Of a DNA stretch of 5,072 bases, positions 1 through 5,072 are shown one piece after another. The notes under the pieces are model-generated. The model worked only from the letters and a program-made list of their open reading frames with translations. It had not been told where the DNA came from and made no database searches. Source of the stretch: Chthoniobacterales bacterium. GTDB taxonomy: Bacteria; Verrucomicrobiota; Verrucomicrobiia; Chthoniobacterales; UBA10450. The DNA lies in NCBI GenBank assembly GCA_025980625.1, contig JAICXG010000208.1, forward strand, positions 1 through 5,072, written 5' to 3'. Each line of letters opens with the position of its first letter. Position 1 is the stretch's first letter. Both the position numbers and the translations under genes were made by a program.

Positions 1-1254
1 CACTACCCCGGTGAGTCGGTAAGTCTGATGGATGAGCTCGGAAATTTCTTCGTAGACTTCCCTCGGAAATCCGTCCCGCGCGAGCAGCGAGTCGAGCCCT
101 GCGCGCAAGACCGTGATCGGGCTTTTGAGCTGATGGGAAGCGTCGGCCGAGAATCGCGCCGAGCGCTGCAATTCTTCCGCCGTGCTTTGTAACTCCGCTT
201 CGGCGCGCTGGCGCTGAGCCAGATTTTCCTCTGAGACAACCGCCAGCTCTTCCACCGGTTGTGACAAGCGACGGGAAAGGAACTGACTAACGACAAATCC
301 AACGAGCAGAAGCAGCCCGCCGGCGCCGACGATTTGCGTGCGCAATTGACGCTGGCGTGCGACCAGTTTGCCCAGCGGATAGACACATACTTCGTAAGCC
401 GCTGGATAAGCTGACTGCGGGTTGAGACGTTTATAGAAAAGGAGGTGCGGGACGCCCTCGATGGTTATGCGCAAACTTTCTTCACGTCCATTTTTCTTCT
501 CGCTCAGGTCGGTAGTCACCTGGCGGGCCACTTGTGTTTCCGCGGCTTGGTCGAAGGTCGGGAGTTGCAACCTTCCATCCACCAGAATCCCATTGGTCAT
601 CCCCAGGGCCCGGTCCCGCCCGATCGTTTCGACCGGTTTGAAACCGAGGACGAGGGCGGCGATCACTTCATTCGTCTCGGTCGAACGAATCGGCACGGCG
701 ATCAGTTCGTCGACGCTGAGCTCTTCGCGGGTGTCATTCCGGACGACGTAACCGGTCTGCATGATTTCCGGCAGGCTCGGCAGCGCGATCTGCGCTTCTT
801 CGTTAGGCGAAAGCTTTCCAGCGTCGTTCGTCCGAGCCACCAGCAGCCGGCCGTGGTTGTCGAGAAAGCGATAGAATCTGGCGTGCAAGGCTTCGGCCGA
901 AGGCGCATGCGCCGGATCCGGCTGGTCCATCACATCACGCAACTCTTCCCGCGCGCTCGGGTAGAGAAGATCGAGCGCGTTGTCTTCGAGCGCGGCGTGA
1001 ATGCGCGGGTTGCGCGCCAGCGCCTTGGAGCGATCCGCGACCGCCGCATAACGCAGATCCTGGAGCCGATGGAGCGCCGCGATCTCAAGCTCAAAGTCTC
1101 CCTGTAAATCGGCGCGCGCATCGGCCGCCGCGCGCTGCTGGGCGTAATAGATGCCCAGGGAAGTGACGACCGCGACAAACACCATCAGAGTGAGAAACAG
1201 CTTTGTGCGGAAACGGCGAATGCCGGCCGGCCTGGTCTCGTTAGGCAAAGTCAC
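1..1254 (-). CDS. Sensor histidine kinase with large periplasmic (dCache-like) domain, C-terminal part cut by window edge
   Basis: Membrane-bound two-component sensor kinase; 418 residues are visible and no stop is reached at the left edge. Order seen: short basic N-terminus, TM1 about residues 19-38 (LFLTLMVFVAVV...), an extracytoplasmic domain of about 270 residues (39-307), TM2 about 308-327, a short linker, then the dimerisation helix with the phospho-accepting His374 in DASHQLKSPI. The ATPase domain must lie beyond the window. The long helix at the start of the sensor domain followed by FLDNHGRLLVAR and a second globular half fits a double-Cache fold (dCache_3-like); this is from memory of the family, not a search. 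After TM2 only the first HAMP helix (LSQPVEELA) is recognisable, then a charged, coiled-coil-like stretch. Start: GTG at 1254 overlaps the stop of the cupredoxin gene as GTGA, implying translational coupling; TTG at 1248 is an alternative. No clear Shine-Dalgarno is seen. The ligand is unknown; the partner gene suggests copper, redox or electron-transfer status. Confidence 0.9.
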   Translation of the reverse strand, partial: MTLPNETRPAGIRRFRTKLFLTLMVFVAVVTSLGIYYAQQRAAADARADLQGDFELEIAALHRLQDLRYAAVADRSKALARNPRIHAALEDNALDLLYPSAREELRDVMDQPDPAHAPSAEALHARFYRFLDNHGRLLVARTNDAGKLSPNEEAQIALPSLPEIMQTGYVVRNDTREELSVDELIAVPIRSTETNEVIAALVLGFKPVETIGRDRALGMTNGILVDGRLQLPTFDQAAETQVARQVTTDLSEKKNGREESLRITIEGVPHLLFYKRLNPQSAYPAAYEVCVYPLGKLVARQRQLRTQIVGAGGLLLLVGFVVSQFLSRRLSQPVEELAVVSEENLAQRQRAEAELQSTAEELQRSARFSADASHQLKSPITVLRAGLDSLLARDGFPREVYEEISELIHQTYRLTGVV

Positions 1255-1892
1255 GGAAAATCGACGTGCCGCGTCACACCCGGGGCGAGATCGACCGGTT
1301 GTTGTCGGGTCGTCTTGCTGTTCACCCATGCCTTGAGGGTAAAATTTCCGGCGGGCAGATTCGCCAGCCGATAATGGCCCTGCGCATCAGTGATCGTGAA
1401 GTAAGGCGTGTCGAGCACGAGAATGAGAGCCCGCATGTGCTCATGGATGTCACAGCGGACCGTGACCAGACCGGCCCGATCGAACACCACCGACGGTGTC
1501 GGCTTTTCCCCAGGTGGATAACGCCCGAGATCGAACCGCTTCGTCGGCGAGTAGGAAAAGATGTTGTGATAGGTGTCATCCAGATTCGGGAACTCGACCT
1601 TCGTTCCCACTTCTACCGGAAGGAGGCGCGGATGAAAGGTGAGGTCTTTCTGTGACATCGCTTTCGTAGGCAGGCTGGCCGGCTTCGGCAAATCGCCCAC
1701 CAGGTAAACGACGGCCCGCGGTGGGTCGGTTTTGAGCACGCCCGCCTCGCTCACGATTTCATAGCGTTCGTTGATCACCCGGGCCTCGTGACCCACGGGC
1801 AGCGCGACCACGCCCTCGACCGTGGCCTGACCGAAACAGGAGGTACCTAAGATGCAGCCGCCTGTTATAAGGAGCAGAACTCGGCAGTTCAT
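1251..1892 (-). CDS. Secreted cupredoxin-like protein with carboxypeptidase-regulatory-like C-terminus
   Basis: 213-residue exported protein, probably periplasmic. N-terminal signal sequence MNCRVLLLITGGCILGTSCFGQA, with likely signal peptidase I cleavage near GQA/TVEG. The cysteines at 13 and 19 do not sit in a good lipobox. Residues about 58-160 look like a blue-copper (plastocyanin/cupredoxin) fold: FHPRLLPVEVGTKVEFPNLDD, then YHN with His109, then VTVRCDIHEHM with Cys147, His150, His152 and Met153. Candidate type 1 copper ligands are His109, Cys147, His150 (or His152) and Met153. Residues about 160-213 (YFTITDAQGHYRLANLPAGNFTLKAW) match the beta-sandwich of carboxypeptidase regulatory-like domains, a combination common in Verrucomicrobiota and Acidobacteriota proteins often named plastocyanin or methylamine utilisation protein. 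It is first in a two-gene operon with a sensor kinase, overlapping it by 4 bases. It could carry electrons, bind copper, or act as a sensory partner of the kinase; the sequence does not decide. No convincing Shine-Dalgarno lies before the ATG. Confidence 0.85.
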   Translation of the reverse strand: MNCRVLLLITGGCILGTSCFGQATVEGVVALPVGHEARVINERYEIVSEAGVLKTDPPRAVVYLVGDLPKPASLPTKAMSQKDLTFHPRLLPVEVGTKVEFPNLDDTYHNIFSYSPTKRFDLGRYPPGEKPTPSVVFDRAGLVTVRCDIHEHMRALILVLDTPYFTITDAQGHYRLANLPAGNFTLKAWVNSKTTRQQPVDLAPGVTRHVDFP

Positions 1893-2003
1893 CGGGTGAG
1901 TAGTTTAGCAGAGATCAATCCCGATGTAGAACGCTGTCGTAGATTGCGAACGGGGAAAGCGTGCCGACAGTTCTCGAAGCCACCTCATAAATCCAAAAAG
2001 CCT

Positions 2004-2097
2004 GTCATCCCGAGCGAAGTCGAGGGATCCCGGCGCGCAAGCTTTAAGGTGACTTTCACGAGATCCCTCGACTCCACTGCGCTCCGCTCGGGATGAC
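2004..2097. repeat. REP-like imperfect palindromic repeat
   Basis: Two inverted arms (2004-2029 and 2062-2097) flank a loop of about 32 bases. The outer 13 bases GTCATCCCGAGCG and the inner 12 bases AGTCGAGGGATC pair perfectly between arms. The right arm carries about ten extra bases between these two blocks, so the hairpin would have an asymmetric bulge. The motif GTCATCCCGAGCGAAGTCGA strongly recalls dispersed intergenic palindromes that occur in many copies in soil bacterial genomes and give spurious peptides such as LDFARDD. It lies between divergent promoters, so it is not placed as a terminator for convergent genes. Copy number cannot be judged from one window. Confidence 0.8.
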
Positions 2098-2175
2098 GCG
2101 CTGTCTATGAGATGACTTGTCGGCAAGTTGGGAGACGATGGTAAACTCTCGTCGGCAATGAGCAGGGAATGAAAA

Positions 2176-2191
2176 GTAACAAGCATGTAAC
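2176..2191 (+). promoter_or_regulatory. Putative OmpR-family operator upstream of the response regulator (GTAAC-N6-GTAAC)
   Basis: The sequence GTAACAAGCATGTAAC is a perfect direct repeat of GTAAC with starts 11 bases apart, the spacing at which tandem OmpR/PhoB-family monomers bind; the CpxR box (GTAAA repeats) is a known analogue. It is followed by TTTTAC and ends 83 bases before the ATG of the response regulator at 2275. A close copy in the same orientation sits before the gene at 4447, also followed by TTTT. Autoregulation by the adjacent regulator is inferred from position and repeat architecture. Confidence 0.6.
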
Positions 2192-2274
2192 TTTTACCTA
2201 TTCGCCCCCGCCGGTGGTAAAGGTGCATCATAGCCGGCGCTCCGTCCTCGCGGTGCACAACGTTTCCAGATTCC

Positions 2275-2940
2275 ATGCATATTCTCGTGGTTGAAGATGA
2301 AGTCCGGCTCGCCCGGCATATCTCCCGCGCCTTGATCAACGCCGGGCACGAGGCAGTCGTCCTGCATGATGGCGAGAGCGCGCTTACGGCGACCAGTCGG
2401 TCGCGCTTTGATCTGATTATCCTCGACGTCATGCTCCCGGGGATCGACGGCTTTGAAGTTCTGCGCCGCTTGCGCAAAGCCCATGTCGACAGCCGCGTGA
2501 TCATTCTCACCGCGCGCGGTGAAGTCACCGATCGGGTCGCCGGCCTCTCCTTCGGCGCGGATGACTATCTCGCGAAGCCCTTTGCGATGCAGGAATTGGT
2601 CGCGCGCGTGATAGCGTTAGGTCGCCGTTACGCCGAGAAAGCGCCAATCAAACTCGAACTGTCCGACCTCGTACTCGACCTGACGAACAACGAGCTGCAT
2701 CGCGGGACGCGGAAGATCGAGCTTTCCGTGCGCGAGTTGACCTTGTTACGTGTGCTGATGCGGGAGCCCGGTCGGGTCTTCACCCGGACCGAGCTTTGCG
2801 AGAAAGTGTGGGAGCGGGAACACGAGTACGACATGAAGCTGGTCGAGGTCTTCATTAGCCGGCTGCGGCGAAAGATCGACTCGCCGCCGCTCATCCACAC
2901 CGTGCGGCATCTCGGCTACACGATGCGCGAGGAACCATGA
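2275..2940 (+). CDS. OmpR/PhoB-family response regulator (CusR/CopR-like)
   Basis: 221-residue cytoplasmic transcription factor of full family length. Receiver domain, about residues 1-118: acidic pair Glu7-Asp8 in the MHILVVEDE N-terminus, phospho-acceptor Asp51 in LIILDVMLPGIDG, Thr79 in ILTARG, and Lys101 in DDYLAKPF. C-terminal winged helix, about 127-219, with ELTLLRVLMREPGRVFTRTEL, recognition-helix region VEVFISRLRRKID and the closing hairpin LIHTVRHLGYTMRE. All catalytic receiver residues are present, so it should be phosphorylated normally. ATG at 2275 is chosen because it gives the canonical start of the receiver domain; the bases before it show no clear Shine-Dalgarno. Its stop overlaps the start of the kinase gene (ATGA), marking that kinase as its cognate partner. 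Overall pattern is closest to the CusR/CopR heavy-metal group, but the target signal is not proven. It probably binds the GTAAC direct repeat upstream of its own gene. Confidence 0.97.
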   Translation: MHILVVEDEVRLARHISRALINAGHEAVVLHDGESALTATSRSRFDLIILDVMLPGIDGFEVLRRLRKAHVDSRVIILTARGEVTDRVAGLSFGADDYLAKPFAMQELVARVIALGRRYAEKAPIKLELSDLVLDLTNNELHRGTRKIELSVRELTLLRVLMREPGRVFTRTELCEKVWEREHEYDMKLVEVFISRLRRKIDSPPLIHTVRHLGYTMREEP

Positions 2941-4292
2941 AGAAATGGCCTCTGCGCTGGAAGCTCGCGCTCTATGCCGCTCTTCTTGCGATCGCTGCAA
3001 CTCTCGCCGGCGCCGCGACTACCTGGACGGTGATGCGCCATCGAGAGATCGCGGCCTTCGATCGCCGTCTCACGCTGGACGCGCACGAGCTTTTTCGCGA
3101 TGTCCAACATTTCCAGCGCGATCCCAGCCGTGGCAATCAGCTCTTTGAGGAAGTCTTTGTTCCGCTCGCCTTGCAGCACCGCCTCGTGGAGGTGACCGAC
3201 GCGCAGGGCAAGATGCTCTATCTTTCGCCAGGGCTGCTCGAGCCGCTTTCGAGCGACGGCATTCGCACTTTTCATACTCGCAAAATCGGCGGTCGCAGCA
3301 TCCGCATGGGCGAGTTTACGCACGATGGTCTGACTCTGCGGGTCGGCGCTGACCTCAGGGAAATCAATCAGATCGGGCGCGACATTTTCAATGGAATGCT
3401 TGTGGCGGTGCCGACAGTTCTCATCGTGGTTGCGATTGGGAGCACCTGGGTTGCAAGGAAAGCGGTCGCGCCGGTCGAAGAAATTCGCAAAGCTGCGGCC
3501 CAGATCACAGCGCAGCGGCTCGATCAACGTCTCCCGGTGCCGCCGACCCATGACGAGATCGCGGGCCTGATTGAAGTGCTTAACGCCGCCTTCGAGCGAC
3601 TGCAACGCAGCTTCGAGCAGTCGGCGCGTTTTTCGGCCGATGCGTCTCATCACCTCAAGACTCCGATCGCGGTCCTGCGCGCCGGGGTTGAGGAAATTCT
3701 TGCCGAAGCGAATAACCCACGAATTCAAGCTACGGCCGAGGGTCTGCTCCATCGCATTCACCAGCTGAATTCCGTCGCCGATACGCTATTGCTACTCGCC
3801 CGTGCCGATGCTGGGAGGCTCGAACTTCACCCGGAACAGTTCGACCTGAGCGAGCTGCTCGAAGGCGTGCTTGACGACGCGCGCGCCTTGGCTGAGCCGC
3901 TTGCGCTTGAAGTGGAGTCAGATGTTTCCGCCCATTTGCCGCTCAAAGCCGATCGAGTGTTTGTCGGCATGATTGCCCAGAATCTTCTCGAGAATGCGAT
4001 CAAGTACAATCAGCAGGGCGGCCGGGTGCGGTTGGTTGCGCGAGCGGTCAATGGCTCGGTGGAGTTGAGCGTGAGCAATACCGGCGCGGGTATTCCAAAG
4101 GAGCGCATCCCTCACTTGTTCGAGCGCTTCTATCGCGCCCGTGGGGACGAACGTGTTGCTGGAAGCGGGCTGGGTCTGAGCACGGCGCGGGAACTGGCCC
4201 GGGCCCATGGGGGCGACATTTCCCTGCAACGTGCTGACAGGAGCTGGACGGAACTCAACGTGAGTCTGCCGCAAGCAGACCAACGAGGCTGA
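2937..4292 (+). CDS. Sensor histidine kinase, cognate partner of the upstream regulator
   Basis: 451-residue inner-membrane kinase. Order: TM1 about residues 9-31, periplasmic domain 32-152 of about 120 residues with a PAS/Cache-like turn (LVEVTDAQGKMLYLS), TM2 about 153-173, HAMP about 174-227 (APVEEIRKAAAQI ... HDEIAGLIEVLNAAFERL), HisKA helix with phospho-accepting His238 in DASHHLKTPI, and HATPase domain with N-box Asn349/Asn353 (QNLLENAIKY), G1 box NTGAGIP at 381-387, F-box LFERFYR at 394-400 and G2 box GSGLGLS at 409-415. The G1 box has Asn381 where Asp is usual. Gene architecture resembles CusS/QseC-type kinases. ATG at 2937 overlaps the regulator stop by four bases, indicating translational coupling. 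The phosphotransfer helix (229-256) is 21 of 28 residues identical to that of the divergent kinase at 1-1254. The sensed signal is unknown; proximity to a cupredoxin gene and CusS likeness make metal or envelope redox stress a reasonable guess only. Confidence 0.96.
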   Translation: MKKWPLRWKLALYAALLAIAATLAGAATTWTVMRHREIAAFDRRLTLDAHELFRDVQHFQRDPSRGNQLFEEVFVPLALQHRLVEVTDAQGKMLYLSPGLLEPLSSDGIRTFHTRKIGGRSIRMGEFTHDGLTLRVGADLREINQIGRDIFNGMLVAVPTVLIVVAIGSTWVARKAVAPVEEIRKAAAQITAQRLDQRLPVPPTHDEIAGLIEVLNAAFERLQRSFEQSARFSADASHHLKTPIAVLRAGVEEILAEANNPRIQATAEGLLHRIHQLNSVADTLLLLARADAGRLELHPEQFDLSELLEGVLDDARALAEPLALEVESDVSAHLPLKADRVFVGMIAQNLLENAIKYNQQGGRVRLVARAVNGSVELSVSNTGAGIPKERIPHLFERFYRARGDERVAGSGLGLSTARELARAHGGDISLQRADRSWTELNVSLPQADQRG

Positions 4293-4297
4293 GACTG

Positions 4298-4334
4298 CCC
4301 CCGGTTGACACTCGGCTAACTGAGCACCCGGGGA
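4298..4334 (+). terminator. Possible hairpin after the regulator-kinase operon
   Basis: CCCCGG at 4299-4304 can pair with CCGGGG at 4328-4333, and inside it CTCGG (4311-4315) can pair with CTGAG (4320-4324) around a CTAA loop, allowing one G-U pair. The structure begins six bases after the kinase stop. No T-run follows, so it is not a standard intrinsic terminator; it may terminate weakly, protect the mRNA 3' end or be coincidental. Confidence 0.3.
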
Positions 4335-4381
4335 GTAATAGGTCGCCTAACACTCACGGCACGTAACCGACAAAGCTAATA

Positions 4382-4397
4382 GTTACAACGTTGTTAC
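4382..4397 (+). promoter_or_regulatory. Putative second operator for the same regulator (GTTAC-N6-GTTAC)
   Basis: The sequence GTTACAACGTTGTTAC is again a perfect 5-base direct repeat with starts 11 bases apart. Read in the same direction it fits a joint pattern with the site at 2176, GTWACAASSWTGTWAC followed by TTTT; read in the opposite direction 13 of 16 bases agree with that site. A further 12-base block downstream (4401-4412) matches 11 of 12 bases of 2201-2212. The site ends 49 bases before the ATG at 4447. It also contains the 10-base palindrome ACAACGTTGT, so an inverted-repeat binder cannot be excluded. An extra lone GTAAC lies at 4363-4367. No convincing -10 element was identified. 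Confidence 0.55.
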
Positions 4398-4446
4398 TTT
4401 TTCGGCCCCGCCAAGACTTGAACTGCTTGCGAATGTGATTTGAGGA

Positions 4447-5072
4447 ATGCGATTTAGCTTTGTGAAAACGGGTTTCTGTTTTCTCCTCTTGCTTGCGGCA
4501 GGCGCGGGCTCTCTCCTCGCAATAGCGGTCCCGCAGCAATCGGGGGCGACCCATGCCTTTCCGGTCATGCGGGAGCTGACTGGAAAGAAGTTGGGCGGCG
4601 GTGAGTTTTTGCAGGATATCGACGACCACGTTCTGCGCATCCGAATCAGCTACGACTTAGGGCAGGGACGACGGATCGAGGAAAAAGCGGCCTTTGAACA
4701 AGGTTCGGAACTTATTCAGAAGGAATCGTCGTGGCGCGAGCTTCGAGGCGACGCGCTTCAGCGTGAGTACACGGTTGACTTTGCCTCTGGCAAAGCCACT
4801 GCGCGTAAACAGGAGAAAGAAGGACCTAAGACCTCGTCCGGGAAAGTAGAGATAGCCAGGAGTCAAACCTTTGCCGGCTTTGGCTTTGTTCTGGCGCTGC
4901 AAAACCTGCGGGATCGCCTTGTCAAAGGAGAAACAATCGAGCTCAAAGCTGTTGGTTTCACCCCCAAACCGCGGGTCGTTTCGGTCAAGCTGAGTTATGA
5001 GGGGACTGACCGGACGCGGATGTCGAATCGGCTTCTCCGGGGCGAACACTTCATGATTAAACCCGAGATCCC
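4447..5072 (+). CDS. Exported protein of unknown function, C-terminal part cut by window edge
   Basis: 208 residues are visible and the frame is open to the right edge. The start is fixed by an in-frame TGA two codons upstream of the ATG; GAGG lies only one base from the ATG, closer than a normal ribosome site. N-terminus MRFSFVKTGFCFLLLLAAGAGSLLA is a clear signal peptide, so the product is periplasmic, outer-membrane-associated or secreted. The mature part alternates short, charged beta-like stretches (HVLRIRISYDLG, LQREYTVDFASGKATARK, RVVSVKLSYEGTDRTRM) with a conserved-looking centre (TFAGFGFVLALQNLRDRLVKGE, about 141-162). No transmembrane segment after the signal peptide, no cysteines in the mature part and no catalytic motif are seen. 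I do not recognise the family; the beta-rich layout vaguely recalls DUF3108-type periplasmic proteins, at low confidence. It lies downstream of the regulator-kinase operon on the same strand, with its own operator-like site, and is the best candidate target of that system in the window. Confidence 0.8.
   Translation, partial: MRFSFVKTGFCFLLLLAAGAGSLLAIAVPQQSGATHAFPVMRELTGKKLGGGEFLQDIDDHVLRIRISYDLGQGRRIEEKAAFEQGSELIQKESSWRELRGDALQREYTVDFASGKATARKQEKEGPKTSSGKVEIARSQTFAGFGFVLALQNLRDRLVKGETIELKAVGFTPKPRVVSVKLSYEGTDRTRMSNRLLRGEHFMIKPEI

Larger units (their letters stand above)
1893..2274. other. Divergent intergenic region between the two signalling operons
   Basis: 382 bases without a believable gene. 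It must hold the promoters of the leftward cupredoxin-kinase operon and of the rightward regulator-kinase operon. What can be seen: a palindromic repeat at 2004-2097 and an operator-like direct repeat at 2176-2191, followed by TTTTACCTATT and a GC-rich block. No confident -35/-10 pair was found on either strand. Open frames crossing the region translate the palindromic repeat (peptides such as IPSEVEGS on plus and SLDFARDD on minus), which is typical of spurious frames through such repeats. Confidence 0.7.

Noticed and set aside
445..1107. Plus-strand open frame of 220 codons
   Set aside because: It is antisense to the left kinase, whose frame shows transmembrane segments and a DASHQLKSPI phospho-acceptor motif; the plus-strand product has low-complexity, arginine-rich character typical of a shadow.
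1896..2096. Plus-strand open frame of 66 codons in the intergenic region
   Set aside because: It reads through the palindromic repeat (IPSEVEGS, SLDSTALRSG), has no ribosome site and no recognisable protein character.
2192..2274. A sigma-70 promoter (TACCTAT as a -10) for the response regulator
   Set aside because: The hexamer is a poor match and no -35 at suitable spacing was convincing; activator-dependent promoters can lack these, so it was left uncalled.
1905..2528. Minus-strand open frame of 207 codons
   Set aside because: Its C-terminal half translates the palindromic repeat (SLDFARDD) and its N-terminal half is antisense to the well-supported response regulator gene.
1961..3422. A 15-base exact match, GTGCCGACAGTTCTC, at 1961-1975 (intergenic) and 3408-3422 (inside the right kinase gene)
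   Set aside because: The match does not extend on either side, one copy is coding sequence for TM2, and no regulatory logic links them; probably chance.
2916..3761. Minus-strand open frame of 281 codons
   Set aside because: It is antisense to the right kinase, which has all expected domains and motifs.
4657..5049. Minus-strand open frame of 130 codons at the right edge
   Set aside because: The plus-strand frame over the same bases begins with a signal peptide and stays open to the edge; the minus product has no recognisable features.

Overview
The window is GC-rich (by eye around 60%) bacterial DNA with tightly packed genes. It holds two divergent signalling gene pairs and one secreted-protein gene. 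The proteins look like those of a soil bacterium of the Verrucomicrobiota (Chthoniobacterales-like) or Acidobacteriota. That placement is an impression from protein style (secreted cupredoxin with a carboxypeptidase-regulatory-like tail, dCache-type kinase, dispersed palindromic repeat) and is not proven by any marker gene.

Left block, minus strand (1-1892): a gene for a secreted cupredoxin-like protein (1251-1892) is followed, with a 4-base GTGA overlap, by a membrane sensor histidine kinase (1-1254). The kinase runs off the left edge before its ATPase domain. It starts on GTG, so it is easily missed if only ATG-started complete frames are read.

Divergent intergenic region (1893-2274): it holds an imperfect palindromic repeat (2004-2097) of a REP-like type and a direct repeat GTAAC-N6-GTAAC (2176-2191) that looks like an OmpR-family operator.

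Right block, plus strand (2275-4292): an OmpR/PhoB-family response regulator and its sensor histidine kinase overlap by ATGA. They resemble the CusR/CusS-type metal- or envelope-sensing pairs. Their phosphotransfer helix is strikingly like that of the left-hand kinase, so the two kinases are paralogous and could share a regulator.

Right edge (4293-5072): after a 154-base gap with a possible hairpin and a second copy of the operator-like repeat (4382-4397), a gene for an exported protein of unknown function (4447 to beyond the edge) begins. The two operator copies share the same spacing, the same TTTT flank and a similar GC-rich block downstream. The simplest reading is that the response regulator controls both its own operon and the exported protein. 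No phage, CRISPR, RNA gene or insertion sequence was seen.
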